A stretch of DNA of 64,000 nt, from contig JAVBOB010000010.1 of assembly GCA_031551125.1 (NCBI GenBank), positions 1 through 64,000 of the forward strand. Direction: 5' to 3'. The notes beneath the pieces are model-generated. The model was not told the origin of the DNA. It ran no database searches and saw only the letters and a list, made by a program, of their open reading frames with translations. Positions within the stretch are counted from its first letter, which is position 1; each line of letters begins with the position of its first letter. Positions 9,098 through 17,692 of the stretch are shown in pieces. This DNA comes from JAIRNF01 sp031551125 (lineage in GTDB: Bacteria; Bacteroidota; Bacteroidia; Bacteroidales; UBA932). Both the position numbers and the translations under genes were made by a program.

Positions 9098-9523
9098 CTA
9101 TATTACTTTAAAAAAGAAAATGCCAAAATGGAATTCGCGTGTGTAAGGAGCGGGAATATATTTTTCAAGTGAATGAGAATCGGAGTAGAGTAGCAGCAGG
9201 CAGAATACGATAAAAGATAAGGCAGCCATGCCTGCAGTTGCGTAGCTAATGACGGGGTTAATTTTGAATTCGCCATTTTTCTGAAGAAAGGTTTTGACGC
9301 AGAACCCAATGCACATGTAGTATATAACAAAATCAATTAGAAGTGCTTTTATATCAATAATGTACTCTAGGCTGCTAGCGCCGTTGGTTAGCCAAACAAA
9401 AGGAAAGCCTTCAAGCCTGCTCCCTCCATCTTCGAGCGGATACTGGTTGTAGCTGCAGGTAAAAGCACCGAATGCAATAATGGTTAGAAGGAGAATAAAG
9501 AGGTAGCAATTCAAATTTTTCAT
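9098..9523 (-). CDS. Small membrane protein of unknown function
   Basis: 141 residues. There is a hydrophobic N-terminus (residues 6-22), then two further hydrophobic stretches (about 54-75 and 92-112) and a short polar C-terminus. I recognise no family. A Cys at residue 23 follows the first hydrophobic run but lacks a clean lipobox. It lies 36 bp upstream of the frameshifted small membrane gene on the same strand, so the two may form a unit. It is AT-rich compared with yggS and the TonB receptor. Confidence 0.55.
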   Translation of the reverse strand: MKNLNCYLFILLLTIIAFGAFTCSYNQYPLEDGGSRLEGFPFVWLTNGASSLEYIIDIKALLIDFVIYYMCIGFCVKTFLQKNGEFKINPVISYATAGMAALSFIVFCLLLLYSDSHSLEKYIPAPYTREFHFGIFFFKVI

Positions 9524-9637
9524 ATTGTGCGGTTCAAGCCATATTCTTATTAATACGTATGTTGTAAAATTAAAATGCTGTATATCAATATTCTATCATG
9601 TATAGTATGTTGCATAGTGAGATTTTTTACTCGTTTA

Positions 9638-9669
9638 TTTGGTTTATAAAATAAACTAGTCTAATTTTG
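9638..9669 (+). promoter_or_regulatory. Promoter of the TonB-dependent receptor gene
   Basis: TTTG at 9638-9641, a 20-nt spacer and TAATTTTG at 9662-9669 together match the Bacteroidota sigma-ABfr promoter (TTTG, about 19-21 nt, TAnnTTTG). It lies 50 bp before the start codon. Confidence 0.65.
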
Positions 9670-9718
9670 CAACATATTTAAATCGATAAACAAAAATCTC
9701 CTATACCTAATATTAAAT

Positions 9719-11935
9719 ATGAAAAAATCATTTTTAATACTACTGGCAATGTTAAGTGTAGCTACCGGATACACTCAAACAATTATAACGGGTAAAGTTA
9801 CCGATAATAAAGGAAATGCGGTAGCCGGAGCCAACGTAAGTATCAAAGATTCATACGACGGGGCTACTACCAAGGCCGATGGCAGCTACTCATTTGAAAC
9901 AATCCTTAACGGGAATGTTGTTGTGGTGGTAAACTCACCCGGCTATAAGCCTTTTGATAAAGTAGTAGCCTTAAAGAAAGGTACGCTAGCTATAGATGCA
10001 ACGCTAAAAGAAGAGGTAGAGGAGCTAACGGCTGCTACGGTAACAGCCGGAGTATTTGAAGCCGGAGATAAAAAAAGAGCCGCTACTGTACTTAGCACGT
10101 TGGATGTGTTGACAACAGGGGCAGCCAATGCCGATATTTCAGCGGCTATCAGAACATTGCCCGGAGCACAACAACCTACAGAGCAAAGCGGTTTATCGGT
10201 ACGTGGTGGTTCTGTGTATGAAACCAAACAGTTTATTGACGGTACGCTGGTAAATAATCCTTACTATGCCGGTGCGCCCGGTATTTCTCAAAGAGGTCGT
10301 TTTTCTCCGGTTTTATTTAAAGGCACGGTATTTAGCACCGGAGGTTATTCGGCGCTATACGGGCAAGCCTTGTCATCGGCACTTATTCTTGAATCGGTTG
10401 ATATGCCTGACCGTTCGGAAGCCAGCGCTTCTATAAGCTCCATATTCTTAGGCGCAGGGTTCCAACATTTGGCCGAGAATAAGAAATCGTCATGGGGAGC
10501 AAACCTTAGCTACACTAATACTGAACCTTACTTTAATCTGGTATCGCAAACGGTAGATTACTTCGATGCTCCTGTGTACTATGGTGGTGACCTTAACTTT
10601 AGAAAGAGAACAAAGTCGGGTGGTATGCTAAAGTTTCTCAGCTCGTTCTCATACAATACGCTTGGCATAAGGCGTGAAAACATTGATGATGAAACGTTGA
10701 AAAACTCCTTGAATGTAAAAGATGCGAGCTGGTATAACATTTTAAGCTGGTGTGAGTATTTTGCTAACAGCTGGAAAATGGAGCTGGGATTGGGTTATAG
10801 CATGGATAGCTACACCTATAAGCAACACCTGCTTGATGGTAACAATATGCCTGTTGATGCTTCTACTCCTTATATGGCTGAGGTATATAACTTCAACATT
10901 GATAGTCGTGAAAATTTGGCACAATCGAAGCTGGTGTTGGAAAAAAAATATCCCGGACTTAACGCTATTCGCTTTGGTGCAGAGTATCGATACTCGCACA
11001 ATAGTAATGAAAGAAATGAGAACAGTATGCTACTTACCGATAGCTATGCCGCAGTATTTGCTGAAACCAACCTGCATTTTACCAATAAGCTGGTGTTTAC
11101 CTTGGGTGGCAGAGCCGAATACTCATCGGTTATCAACAGCTGGAATATTGCACCGCGTGCTGCGTTTGCCTTTAAAACGGGAAAGAATTCACAGGTATCG
11201 GCTGCTTACGGTATGTTCTACCAAAAGCCCGATAACGATCTGCTTATTTACGACACAAATTTGAAGTATCAGCAATCTTCACACTACATTATCAACTATC
11301 AGATAAACGAGCTGAAGCGCACATTCAGGGTTGACGCATTCTACAAAACGTATGATGATTTGGTAAAAACTTATCCTGCATTGACTAGTTCAGGGACAGG
11401 TTATGCAAAGGGAGTTGAGCTTTTTTGGCGTGATAAGCAAACTTTACGATTCTTTGACTACTGGCTTAGCTACTCATACCTTGATACTAAGCGCGATTAC
11501 CTTAACTATCCGCGGCAGCTACAGCCCAACTTTGCCGCTAGCCATACAGCATCGATAGTAGTAAAAAGTTTTATCCCTAAAATAAGTACAGGCTTCAACA
11601 TCAGCTACTCATTCGCATCGGGAAGACCCTACTACAACCTGATGTTAGACCAAGCTCAACAGCAATACAACATTACCGACCAAGGAAAAACAGTATGCTA
11701 TAACGACCTAGGTATAAGTGCAAACTATCTTACTCAGTGGAAAGGTGTGTATGCTGTTCTGTTCGCATCGGTAAGCAATGTGCTGGGACAAAAGCAGGTG
11801 TATGGTTACGCGTACTCACATGATGGTAATGTGAAACGAGCGATAACACCAACAGCAGACCGTTTTTATTTTATTGGCTTATTTCTCAGCTGGGGCGTTG
11901 ACCGCAGACAAGATGTTATTGATGGAAGACTTTAA
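9719..11935 (+). CDS. TonB-dependent receptor with carboxypeptidase-regulatory-like N-domain
   Basis: A 738-residue outer-membrane receptor. Residues 1-20 are a signal peptide ending G-Y-T-Q. Residues 22-95 form a carboxypeptidase-regulatory-like beta-sandwich (I-T-G-K-V-T-D-N-K-G-N-A-V-A-G-A). The plug domain spans about 125-230 and includes L-S-V-R-G-G-S and A-L-Y-G-Q-A-L. The rest is a beta-barrel ending in strands near the C-terminus. Such receptors import large substrates using TonB-ExbBD energy. There is no SusD partner next door, so a SusCD glycan system is not indicated, and the substrate is unknown. A secreted TPR-like gene follows on the same strand across a repeat-rich spacer. Confidence 0.88.
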   Translation: MKKSFLILLAMLSVATGYTQTIITGKVTDNKGNAVAGANVSIKDSYDGATTKADGSYSFETILNGNVVVVVNSPGYKPFDKVVALKKGTLAIDATLKEEVEELTAATVTAGVFEAGDKKRAATVLSTLDVLTTGAANADISAAIRTLPGAQQPTEQSGLSVRGGSVYETKQFIDGTLVNNPYYAGAPGISQRGRFSPVLFKGTVFSTGGYSALYGQALSSALILESVDMPDRSEASASISSIFLGAGFQHLAENKKSSWGANLSYTNTEPYFNLVSQTVDYFDAPVYYGGDLNFRKRTKSGGMLKFLSSFSYNTLGIRRENIDDETLKNSLNVKDASWYNILSWCEYFANSWKMELGLGYSMDSYTYKQHLLDGNNMPVDASTPYMAEVYNFNIDSRENLAQSKLVLEKKYPGLNAIRFGAEYRYSHNSNERNENSMLLTDSYAAVFAETNLHFTNKLVFTLGGRAEYSSVINSWNIAPRAAFAFKTGKNSQVSAAYGMFYQKPDNDLLIYDTNLKYQQSSHYIINYQINELKRTFRVDAFYKTYDDLVKTYPALTSSGTGYAKGVELFWRDKQTLRFFDYWLSYSYLDTKRDYLNYPRQLQPNFAASHTASIVVKSFIPKISTGFNISYSFASGRPYYNLMLDQAQQQYNITDQGKTVCYNDLGISANYLTQWKGVYAVLFASVSNVLGQKQVYGYAYSHDGNVKRAITPTADRFYFIGLFLSWGVDRRQDVIDGRL

Positions 11936-12000
11936 ACAATTGAGAATTGAGAATGAACAAGGAATAAAGAATAGAGAATAGCAATAAATAACAAATAACA

Positions 12001-12037
12001 ACTAATAACTAATAACTAATAACTAATAACTAATAAC
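12001..12037 (+). repeat. Heptanucleotide array (ACTAATA)n
   Basis: Five full copies plus two bases of the 7-mer ACTAATA lie in the spacer 67 bp before the secreted TPR-like gene. Related words (AATTGAGAAT, GAATAAAGAATAGAGAATAG, AATAACAAATAACAA) fill the rest of 11936-12103. A perfect heptamer array is a potential slippage site. Confidence 0.85.
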
Positions 12038-12103
12038 ATCAATCAACCAATAACCAGTAACAACAAATAACAACAACATAAACAACTCTAAACACACATT
12101 ACT

Positions 12104-12742
12104 ATGAAAACTTTACTTTTATCAATCGCAATGTTAGTATCAGTGGTAGCCGTTGCTCAATCTGATAAGTATGTACAGGCTATGAAAGCCAATATGGCTA
12201 AGCTTGATTCTGCTAAAACCGTTGATGATTATGTTGCCATAAGCAATGCCTTTGAACGTATTGCGAAGGCAGAAAAAGACAAGTGGCTACCATACTACTA
12301 TGCTGCACTTACACAAACTTTGGGTACCTATCGCCTACAAGGTGCTCCTAGCCGTGTAGATGCTATGCTTGATAAAGCGGATGATTTGCTTATATCGGCA
12401 GAGATGCTTAACCCCAACGTATCGGAGTTGTACTGTGTAAAGAGTATGGTTTATTCCGGACGACTTATGGTTGACCCTCAAGTTCGTGGACAGGAGTTCG
12501 GACAAAAGTCGGAAAAAGCGCTACAACAGGCTATTGAAGCCGACCCCGGCAATCCACGTCCTTACGTGCTTATGGGACAATCAAAAATGTACATGCCCAC
12601 GTTTTGGGGTGGCGGAAAAGATAAAGCAAAGCCGTTGTTTGAAAAAAGTATTGAGCTGTTTGCATCATTCAAACCTGCCGATAGCTTAGCACCCAGCTGG
12701 GGCAAGAGAATGGCTGAATCGCTATTGAAGCAATGCGAGTAG
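12104..12742 (+). CDS. Secreted TPR-like protein, function unknown
   Basis: A 212-residue protein with a signal peptide (residues 1-18, ending V-A-V-A-Q). The mature part is alpha-helical, with paired helices resembling degenerate tetratricopeptide repeats: about 60-110, and A-L-Q-Q-A-I-E-A-D-P-G-N-P-R-P-Y at about 145-160, a classic TPR turn. Similar periplasmic proteins are common in Bacteroidota and probably mediate protein contacts. It follows the TonB receptor on the same strand, but a 168-bp spacer of repeats separates them. Co-function with the receptor is only an inference. Confidence 0.75.
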   Translation: MKTLLLSIAMLVSVVAVAQSDKYVQAMKANMAKLDSAKTVDDYVAISNAFERIAKAEKDKWLPYYYAALTQTLGTYRLQGAPSRVDAMLDKADDLLISAEMLNPNVSELYCVKSMVYSGRLMVDPQVRGQEFGQKSEKALQQAIEADPGNPRPYVLMGQSKMYMPTFWGGGKDKAKPLFEKSIELFASFKPADSLAPSWGKRMAESLLKQCE

Positions 12743-12837
12743 GCGGCGTTGAGAATGTTTACGGTTTACGCGCTTGTAAAAGATATCTCAATACGCATAT
12801 CACAATACTCAATACCATACTTGTCTCAATAAATAGT

Positions 12838-12845
12838 TATCTTTG
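12838..12845 (+). promoter_or_regulatory. Bacteroidota -7 promoter element (TATCTTTG)
   Basis: An exact TAnnTTTG match 30 bp before the ATG at 12876. It overlaps an upstream TTG in the same frame, so the ATG is the likelier start. It probably drives the paired membrane proteins and the winged-helix gene. Confidence 0.55.
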
Positions 12846-12875
12846 AACCAACAACAGAGTAATACGTATTACGCT

Positions 12876-13472
12876 ATGGAAAACAGGCTTACCGAGAAAG
12901 AAAGTCTCGATCTTATTACCAGCATGATAGAAAATGCGAAAGGAAATGTCCGGAAAGGCTTGGGCGATCACTTCCTGTTATGGGGCTACCTTGTATGCTT
13001 AGCCGGACTTTGGCAGTTTTTTACCATGCAAACAGAGCTACATAGCTATTCCGGTTTTGGATGGTTGTTTATGATACCAATAGGTTTAGTAGGTACACTA
13101 CTTATCAACCGAAAATTTAAACGACAATTGAAAGTTTATACCTATACCGACGCTTTGGTAGTCAGCGCATGGAGGGCTTTTGGTATAAGCATGGGTATTA
13201 CGCTTATTCCTGCTTTCGGCCTAATGGAAATTCCTACCGGCGGTTTCTTTTACTTCTATGTAACATTACTACTATTAGCGTCAGTTGCGGTGATGGTAAG
13301 CGGTACAGCATACCGTTTTAGGCCCTTACAGCTGGGTGCTGTTGTATGCTGGGTGTGTGCCCTTATTTGCTACTTTGTTTCATGGAAGTACAATGTACTG
13401 CTATATGTCATTGCATTCTTTCTGGCCTACATTATACCCGGGCATTTGATAAATAGAAAGGGTAGTAGCTAA
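12876..13472 (+). CDS. Multi-pass membrane protein, paralogue A
   Basis: 198 residues. The soluble N-terminus (M-E-N-R-L-T-E-K-E-S-L-D-L-I) has a helix ending in G-D-H-F-L-L-W-G-Y, followed by about five membrane helices. It is closely similar along its whole length to the next gene, so the two arose by tandem duplication. The family is common in Bacteroidota and usually sits beside a small winged-helix regulator, as here, but its role is unknown. The frame is open upstream to a TTG, but the TATCTTTG promoter there and the matching start of the paralogue favour ATG 12876. Confidence 0.75.
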   Translation: MENRLTEKESLDLITSMIENAKGNVRKGLGDHFLLWGYLVCLAGLWQFFTMQTELHSYSGFGWLFMIPIGLVGTLLINRKFKRQLKVYTYTDALVVSAWRAFGISMGITLIPAFGLMEIPTGGFFYFYVTLLLLASVAVMVSGTAYRFRPLQLGAVVCWVCALICYFVSWKYNVLLYVIAFFLAYIIPGHLINRKGSS

Positions 13473-13492
13473 TGGACTCAAACTAAGCGGTT

Positions 13493-14092
13493 ATGGAAAA
13501 TAAGCTTACGGAAAAAGAAAGTTTAGACCTGATTGTAGGCATGATTGAAAATGCCAAGCAGAACGTACAAAAAGGTTTTGGCAACCATTTTTTGCTATGG
13601 GGCTACTTTGTACTTGTTTCCGGACTTTGGCAGTTTCTTACCTTGAATACATCATTGCATGAATACTCCGGTTGGGGTTGGCTGCTTATGATACCTGTTA
13701 CCCTTGTGGGCAGGTTTATTATCAATCGCAAGCGTAATCGTGCCGGAAGGGTATATACGTACACTGATGCGCTGATAGCTAATACGTGGCTGGCATTTGG
13801 TATAAGCATAGGTGTTTTGGCTATTCCCGTTTTTGGTTTAATGAAAGCTTCCGGTAATTCGTTTTACTTTTATCCGGCATTGCTATTTTTGGCATCAGTA
13901 GCGCTGTTGGTAAGTGGTACGGCCTACCGTTTTTCACTACTAAAGTGGGGTGCTGTGGTATGTTGGCTTTGCGGATTTGCATGCTACTTTGTGTCATGGA
14001 AGTATAACGTTTTGCTCAACGTTGTTGCTTTTGTCCTGGCCTTTATTATTCCGGGGCATTTGTTGAATAGAAAGGAGGGACGGCATGTTTAA
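13493..14092 (+). CDS. Multi-pass membrane protein, paralogue B
   Basis: 199 residues, collinear with paralogue A: the same M-E-N-[RK]-L-T-E-K-E-S-L-D-L-I start, the N-H-F-L-L-W-G-Y motif, the Y-T-Y-T-D-A-L loop near residue 85 and the I-I-P-G-H-L C-terminus. About five membrane helices. It follows paralogue A by 20 bp and overlaps the winged-helix gene by 8 bp, so the three are probably co-transcribed and the last two translationally coupled. Function unknown; a pair of homologous subunits forming a heteromer is plausible. Confidence 0.75.
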   Translation: MENKLTEKESLDLIVGMIENAKQNVQKGFGNHFLLWGYFVLVSGLWQFLTLNTSLHEYSGWGWLLMIPVTLVGRFIINRKRNRAGRVYTYTDALIANTWLAFGISIGVLAIPVFGLMKASGNSFYFYPALLFLASVALLVSGTAYRFSLLKWGAVVCWLCGFACYFVSWKYNVLLNVVAFVLAFIIPGHLLNRKEGRHV

Positions 14093-14369
14093 GGATTTAG
14101 ACCCCATACTACATTCGCAGCTTCGGTTGGCTGTTATGTCGCTTTTGGTCGGAGTGAAAGAGGCCGATTTTGTTTACATCCGAGAGCAAACGGGGGCTAC
14201 AGCCGGAAATCTCAGCGTACAAATTGAAAAGCTGAAGGAGGTTGGCTACATTGAAGTTACAAAGCAGTTTAAGGGGAAGTATCCGCAAACTACCTGCCAG
14301 ATTACCCCTAAGGGGCTTAGCGCATTTGAAGAGTACGTGAAAGCCCTGCAATCTTACCTGAAAAAATAG
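14085..14369 (+). CDS. Winged-helix transcriptional regulator (HTH_34-like)
   Basis: A 94-residue single-domain DNA-binding protein: L-D-P-I-L-H-S-Q-L-R-L-A-V-M at the N-terminus, recognition helix around T-A-G-N-L-S-V-Q-I-E-K-L (about residues 44-55), then a beta-wing (T-K-Q-F-K-G-K-Y-P-Q-T). This matches the small winged-helix family often encoded beside multi-pass membrane proteins in Bacteroidota. It overlaps the end of paralogue B and probably controls this operon or an unlinked target. A 10-bp hairpin terminator follows 25 bp downstream. Confidence 0.85.
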   Translation: MFKDLDPILHSQLRLAVMSLLVGVKEADFVYIREQTGATAGNLSVQIEKLKEVGYIEVTKQFKGKYPQTTCQITPKGLSAFEEYVKALQSYLKK

Positions 14370-14394
14370 AAGCATACATATTGCTCCATTTACC

Positions 14395-14420
14395 AAGCAC
14401 GTCATTGCTGTGACGTGCTT
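14395..14420 (+). terminator. Rho-independent terminator after the winged-helix gene
   Basis: A perfect 10-bp stem AAGCACGTCA / TGACGTGCTT with a 6-nt loop, followed by ATTTATTGTT. Confidence 0.7.
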
Positions 14421-14565
14421 ATTTATTGTTGGTAGCTTGAATTTGTCATAAATCAATCAACTGAAGCGCAGCAACATTAAATAATCATTGGCTCAATGAT
14501 ACCTTTTCCGTATTATTTTATCGTTAAATCAACCTTCACTTCTCAAATAAAGTGCTAAAAAAGGG

Positions 14566-14573
14566 TATATTTG
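14566..14573 (+). promoter_or_regulatory. Possible -7 element (TATATTTG)
   Basis: A TAnnTTTG match 55 bp upstream of the antiporter start. No clear -33 element is visible. Confidence 0.4.
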
Positions 14574-14628
14574 AAGGATTAGCTGTTACTATAGAAAAAT
14601 GTGTTGAATCAATTATACCGTTGTTAAT

Positions 14629-16137
14629 ATGATATTTTCAGCCGAGAACATAATTTTAGTTGGATCAATTTTACTATTTGGAGCCATTATTGCCGGAAAA
14701 ACGGGCTACCGCTTTGGTGTGCCTACGCTGCTTTTGTTTCTTGCCGTGGGTATGCTGGCCGGCAGTGATGGCATAGGTATTCATTTTGAGAATTCGCAGC
14801 TTGCCCAATTTATTGGTATGATAGCCCTTATTATTATTCTGTATTCAGGGGGTATGGATACCAAGTATGGCGAAATTAAGCCGGTTTTTCGACAGGGTGT
14901 AATGTTGGCAACGTTGGGAGTATTGCTTACCGCTTTGGTTACAGGTTTATTCATCTACTGGCTTACAAATAATTTTTTTGCGACATTTACGTTAACCATC
15001 TTTGAATCGTTACTGTTAGCATCAGTAATGTCGTCAACAGATTCAGCATCGGTATTTGCCATCCTTCGCTCCAAAGGTTTATCACTGAGGGAAAGTAATA
15101 GACCGCTACTTGAGCTGGAAAGTGGTAGTAACGACCCTATGGCATACATGCTTATGATTGTTTTTTTGCAGCTGGTGCAGGCGGAGCATGCTAACCTTGC
15201 TGTGATTACAGGATTGTTTTTTTACCAGCTGATTATTGGTGCGCTGGCGGGCTACTTTTTAGGAAGGTTTGCCGTTCGGGTCGCCAATAAGATAAACTTG
15301 GACAATACGGCGTTGTATCCTGTGCTGATAGTTGTTTTTGGGTTCTTCATATTTTCGGCTACAAACTTTATTAAAGCCAACGGATATTTGGCAGTATATA
15401 TCGCCGGACTGGTTATTGGAAACTCTCGTTTTATGAATAAGCGAACCACCAAGCATGTTCTTGACGGTTTTGCATGGCTTGCTCAAATTGTGATGTTCCT
15501 TACACTCGGATTGCTTGTTAACCCGTCTGAGCTGCTTCCCATTGCAGGTGTTGGGTTGATAATAGGTATATTTATGATTATTGTTTCCCGTCCGTTGGCA
15601 GTATTTGTTTCCTTACTACCATTTCGGAAGATGACGAAAAAATCGAAGCTATTCGTGTCATGGGTAGGCTTACGTGGCGCTGTACCTATAATTTTTGCTA
15701 CCTATCCGCTTACGGAAGGTATTGCACAGGCTCGTCCTATTTTTAATATTGTATTTTTTATCACCATTATTTCGTTACTCGTTCAAGGCACATCCATCCC
15801 ATTTGTTGCTAAGCTGCTGGGCTTATCGGATGATTCCAACGTATCCAACTCGCTATCTGCTTTTGATATAGAATTATCAGAAGATATTAAGTCGTTGATG
15901 ACAGAAATGGTGGTAACCGAAGAGCTTATACTGCAAGGGAAAACACTGGCAGATTTGCCTGTTCCTAAGAATATTTTAGTGGTGCTCGTGAAGCGTGATA
16001 ACCACTACTTTGTTCCTCCGGGAGATGAAGAGCTGAAGGTTGGAGATGTACTACTGGTAATATCTGATGATGAGGAGCTGATAAGGGAAACTTACCAGAA
16101 GTTAGGTGTTACGCAGTATGCTATTCAGCGGAACTAG
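14629..16137 (+). CDS. Potassium/proton antiporter, CPA1 (NhaP2-like)
   Basis: A 502-residue cation/proton antiporter of the inner membrane. Roughly 12-13 membrane helices fill residues 5-390, with the family's S-S-T-D-S-A-S-V-F (about 131-139) and E-L-E-S-G-S-N-D-P (about 162-170), where the Asn-Asp pair is the ion-binding site. A cytoplasmic RCK-C (TrkA-C) domain occupies about 410-500 and should bind a regulatory ligand. The domain order matches NhaP2/CvrA-type K+/H+ exchangers, which handle cytoplasmic K+ and osmotic stress. The gene stands alone and ends at a strong bidirectional terminator. Confidence 0.9.
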   Translation: MIFSAENIILVGSILLFGAIIAGKTGYRFGVPTLLLFLAVGMLAGSDGIGIHFENSQLAQFIGMIALIIILYSGGMDTKYGEIKPVFRQGVMLATLGVLLTALVTGLFIYWLTNNFFATFTLTIFESLLLASVMSSTDSASVFAILRSKGLSLRESNRPLLELESGSNDPMAYMLMIVFLQLVQAEHANLAVITGLFFYQLIIGALAGYFLGRFAVRVANKINLDNTALYPVLIVVFGFFIFSATNFIKANGYLAVYIAGLVIGNSRFMNKRTTKHVLDGFAWLAQIVMFLTLGLLVNPSELLPIAGVGLIIGIFMIIVSRPLAVFVSLLPFRKMTKKSKLFVSWVGLRGAVPIIFATYPLTEGIAQARPIFNIVFFITIISLLVQGTSIPFVAKLLGLSDDSNVSNSLSAFDIELSEDIKSLMTEMVVTEELILQGKTLADLPVPKNILVVLVKRDNHYFVPPGDEELKVGDVLLVISDDEELIRETYQKLGVTQYAIQRN

Positions 16138-16242
16138 CACATCATTGAGAACGAAGCGAATCAACTCCTGTACTCTTACCCGAAGTAAGTACAGCCCGCT
16201 TCGGGGCTGTTGGCTGGAGCCAAATGCTTGTGAGTAGTGAGT

Positions 16243-16294
16243 GAACTATAAAACAAGGGGCAGGAATATTTTCCTGCCCCTTGTTTTATAGTTC
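16243..16294. terminator. Bidirectional terminator with 24-bp perfect stem
   Basis: Perfect 24-nt arms (16243-16266 and 16271-16294) with the core AAGGGGCAGGAA and a 4-nt TATT loop. Each arm has AT-rich outer sequence giving U-rich tails. It lies between the convergent antiporter and oxidoreductase operons. Confidence 0.85.
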
Positions 16295-16306
16295 AGTATA
16301 AAAATG

Positions 16307-16849
16307 TTACATCTTCTGTACAATATTCATACCACGTGTAATGGCTTGCTCATTCATTGGAATAAGGTGGTGATGACGTTCGGGCAATGATTTTTTAAGT
16401 CCTGCAACTACGTTTTCCATCTTTACAATGGGTTTTACCTTTAGAAAGCCACCAAGTACAATCATGTTGAATGCTTTGGCGTTATTCATGTTTACTGACT
16501 CTTCTGCGGCAGCAACCTTATAAATGGTAATATCCTTACGGCTTGGGTGACGGGTAATACCGTTGGGGTCGTATATAAGTACGCCGCCCGGTTTTACCGA
16601 GTTCTCAAACTTATCCATTGATTGTTGGTTAAGAATAATAGCCGTATCGAACGTGTTTACGATAGGAGAGCTGATACGATCGTCGCTGAGGATTACGGTA
16701 ACGTTTGCTGTTCCACCGCGCATTTCAGGACCGTATGAAGGCATCCAGCTTACCTCTTGGTCTTGCATGATACCCGAGTAGGCAAGGATTTTTCCCATTG
16801 AGAGAACACCCTGTCCGCCAAAACCTGCTATAATGATTTCTTCTTTCAT
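16307..16849 (-). CDS. 2-oxoacid:ferredoxin oxidoreductase, gamma subunit
   Basis: A 180-residue gamma subunit of the PFOR/KGOR/VOR class. The N-terminal G-F-G-G-Q-G-V-L-S-M-G-K (residues 9-20), P-S-Y-G-P-E-M-R-G-G (about 38-47) and the D-T-A-I-I-L-N loop are diagnostic. With the alpha, beta and ferredoxin subunits it forms a cytosolic enzyme that oxidises 2-oxoacids to acyl-CoA and CO2 and reduces ferredoxin. It is the last gene of a four-gene operon, separated from the beta subunit by 79 bp holding an inverted-repeat word array. Substrate (2-oxoglutarate or branched-chain) cannot be settled from sequence alone. Confidence 0.92.
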   Translation of the reverse strand: MKEEIIIAGFGGQGVLSMGKILAYSGIMQDQEVSWMPSYGPEMRGGTANVTVILSDDRISSPIVNTFDTAIILNQQSMDKFENSVKPGGVLIYDPNGITRHPSRKDITIYKVAAAEESVNMNNAKAFNMIVLGGFLKVKPIVKMENVVAGLKKSLPERHHHLIPMNEQAITRGMNIVQKM

Positions 16850-16860
16850 ATTTTTTATCG

Positions 16861-16928
16861 TTATGGGTTAAGAGTTAAGCGTTAAGAGAGAAGCTTTTCG
16901 CTTCACACTTTACGTCTAACGCTTCACG
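16861..16928. repeat. Intra-operon inverted word repeat
   Basis: Iterated GTTAAG words (GGTTAAGAGTTAAGCGTTAAG) on one side face CTTTACGTCTAACGCTTCACGC on the other around a GAAGC-TTTTC-GCTTC hairpin. It sits between the beta and gamma subunit genes and could tune relative expression by attenuation or RNA stability. Confidence 0.6.
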
Positions 16929-17690
16929 CTATTCGTCTTTAATATCTCCCAACGGATATTCGGGGAACATGTGTTCTTCCATCCACTTGTTGGCATCGGT
17001 TGGCGTTTGCTTCCATCCGGAGTTGCAAGTTCCTACCACTTCTACAAATGATAGTCCTTTGTTCATCATGGAGTTTTCAAACGCTTTACGAATAGCCTTC
17101 TTTGTCTTACGAGAGGCTCCCGGCGATTGTACCGACTGGCGGGTAACGTAGCACGTTCCCTTAAGCTGAGCAATAAGCTCGGTAATGCGCAGCGGATGTC
17201 CGTTCAGCTGAGCGTTACGCCCGTAAGGAGTAGTAGCGGTAACCTGACCGATAAGCGTGGTTGGAGCCATTTGTCCGCCCGTCATACCGTAAATAGCATT
17301 GTTTACAAATATTACAACGATATTCTCACCGCGGCTGCATGCGTGCATAATTTCGGCGGTACCGATAGATGCCAAGTCACCATCACCTTGGTAGGTAAAT
17401 ACGTACTTATCGGGGTTCAAGCGCTTGGTTGCGGTTGCCAACGCGGGTGCACGACCGTGTGCTGCTTGCTCCCAGTCAATATCAATGTAGTTGTAAGCCA
17501 ATACAGCGCAACCAACCGGAGAAACGCCGATTGTTTTGTCCTGTATGCCCATCTCATCAATTATCTCTGCAATAATTTTATGTATGTTACCGTGGCTACA
17601 GCCGGGGCAGTAGTGCATGGTATTATCGGTAAGTACCTTTGTTTTTTTGTAAACCAGATTTTCCGGTTTAATCATATCTTTTACGTCCAT
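16929..17690 (-). CDS. 2-oxoacid:ferredoxin oxidoreductase, beta subunit (TPP-binding)
   Basis: A 253-residue thiamine-pyrophosphate subunit. Y-C-P-G-C-S-H-G at about residues 27-34 is the conserved CPGC motif. Y-Q-G-D-G-D-L-A-S-I-G (about 99-109) with N-N-A-I-Y-G-M-T-G-G (about 129-138) is the TPP/Mg2+ site. Length and motifs match KGOR/VOR beta subunits. It is tightly placed, 2 bp after the alpha subunit gene, so translational coupling is likely. Confidence 0.93.
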   Translation of the reverse strand: MDVKDMIKPENLVYKKTKVLTDNTMHYCPGCSHGNIHKIIAEIIDEMGIQDKTIGVSPVGCAVLAYNYIDIDWEQAAHGRAPALATATKRLNPDKYVFTYQGDGDLASIGTAEIMHACSRGENIVVIFVNNAIYGMTGGQMAPTTLIGQVTATTPYGRNAQLNGHPLRITELIAQLKGTCYVTRQSVQSPGASRKTKKAIRKAFENSMMNKGLSFVEVVGTCNSGWKQTPTDANKWMEEHMFPEYPLGDIKDE

Positions 17691-17692
17691 CG

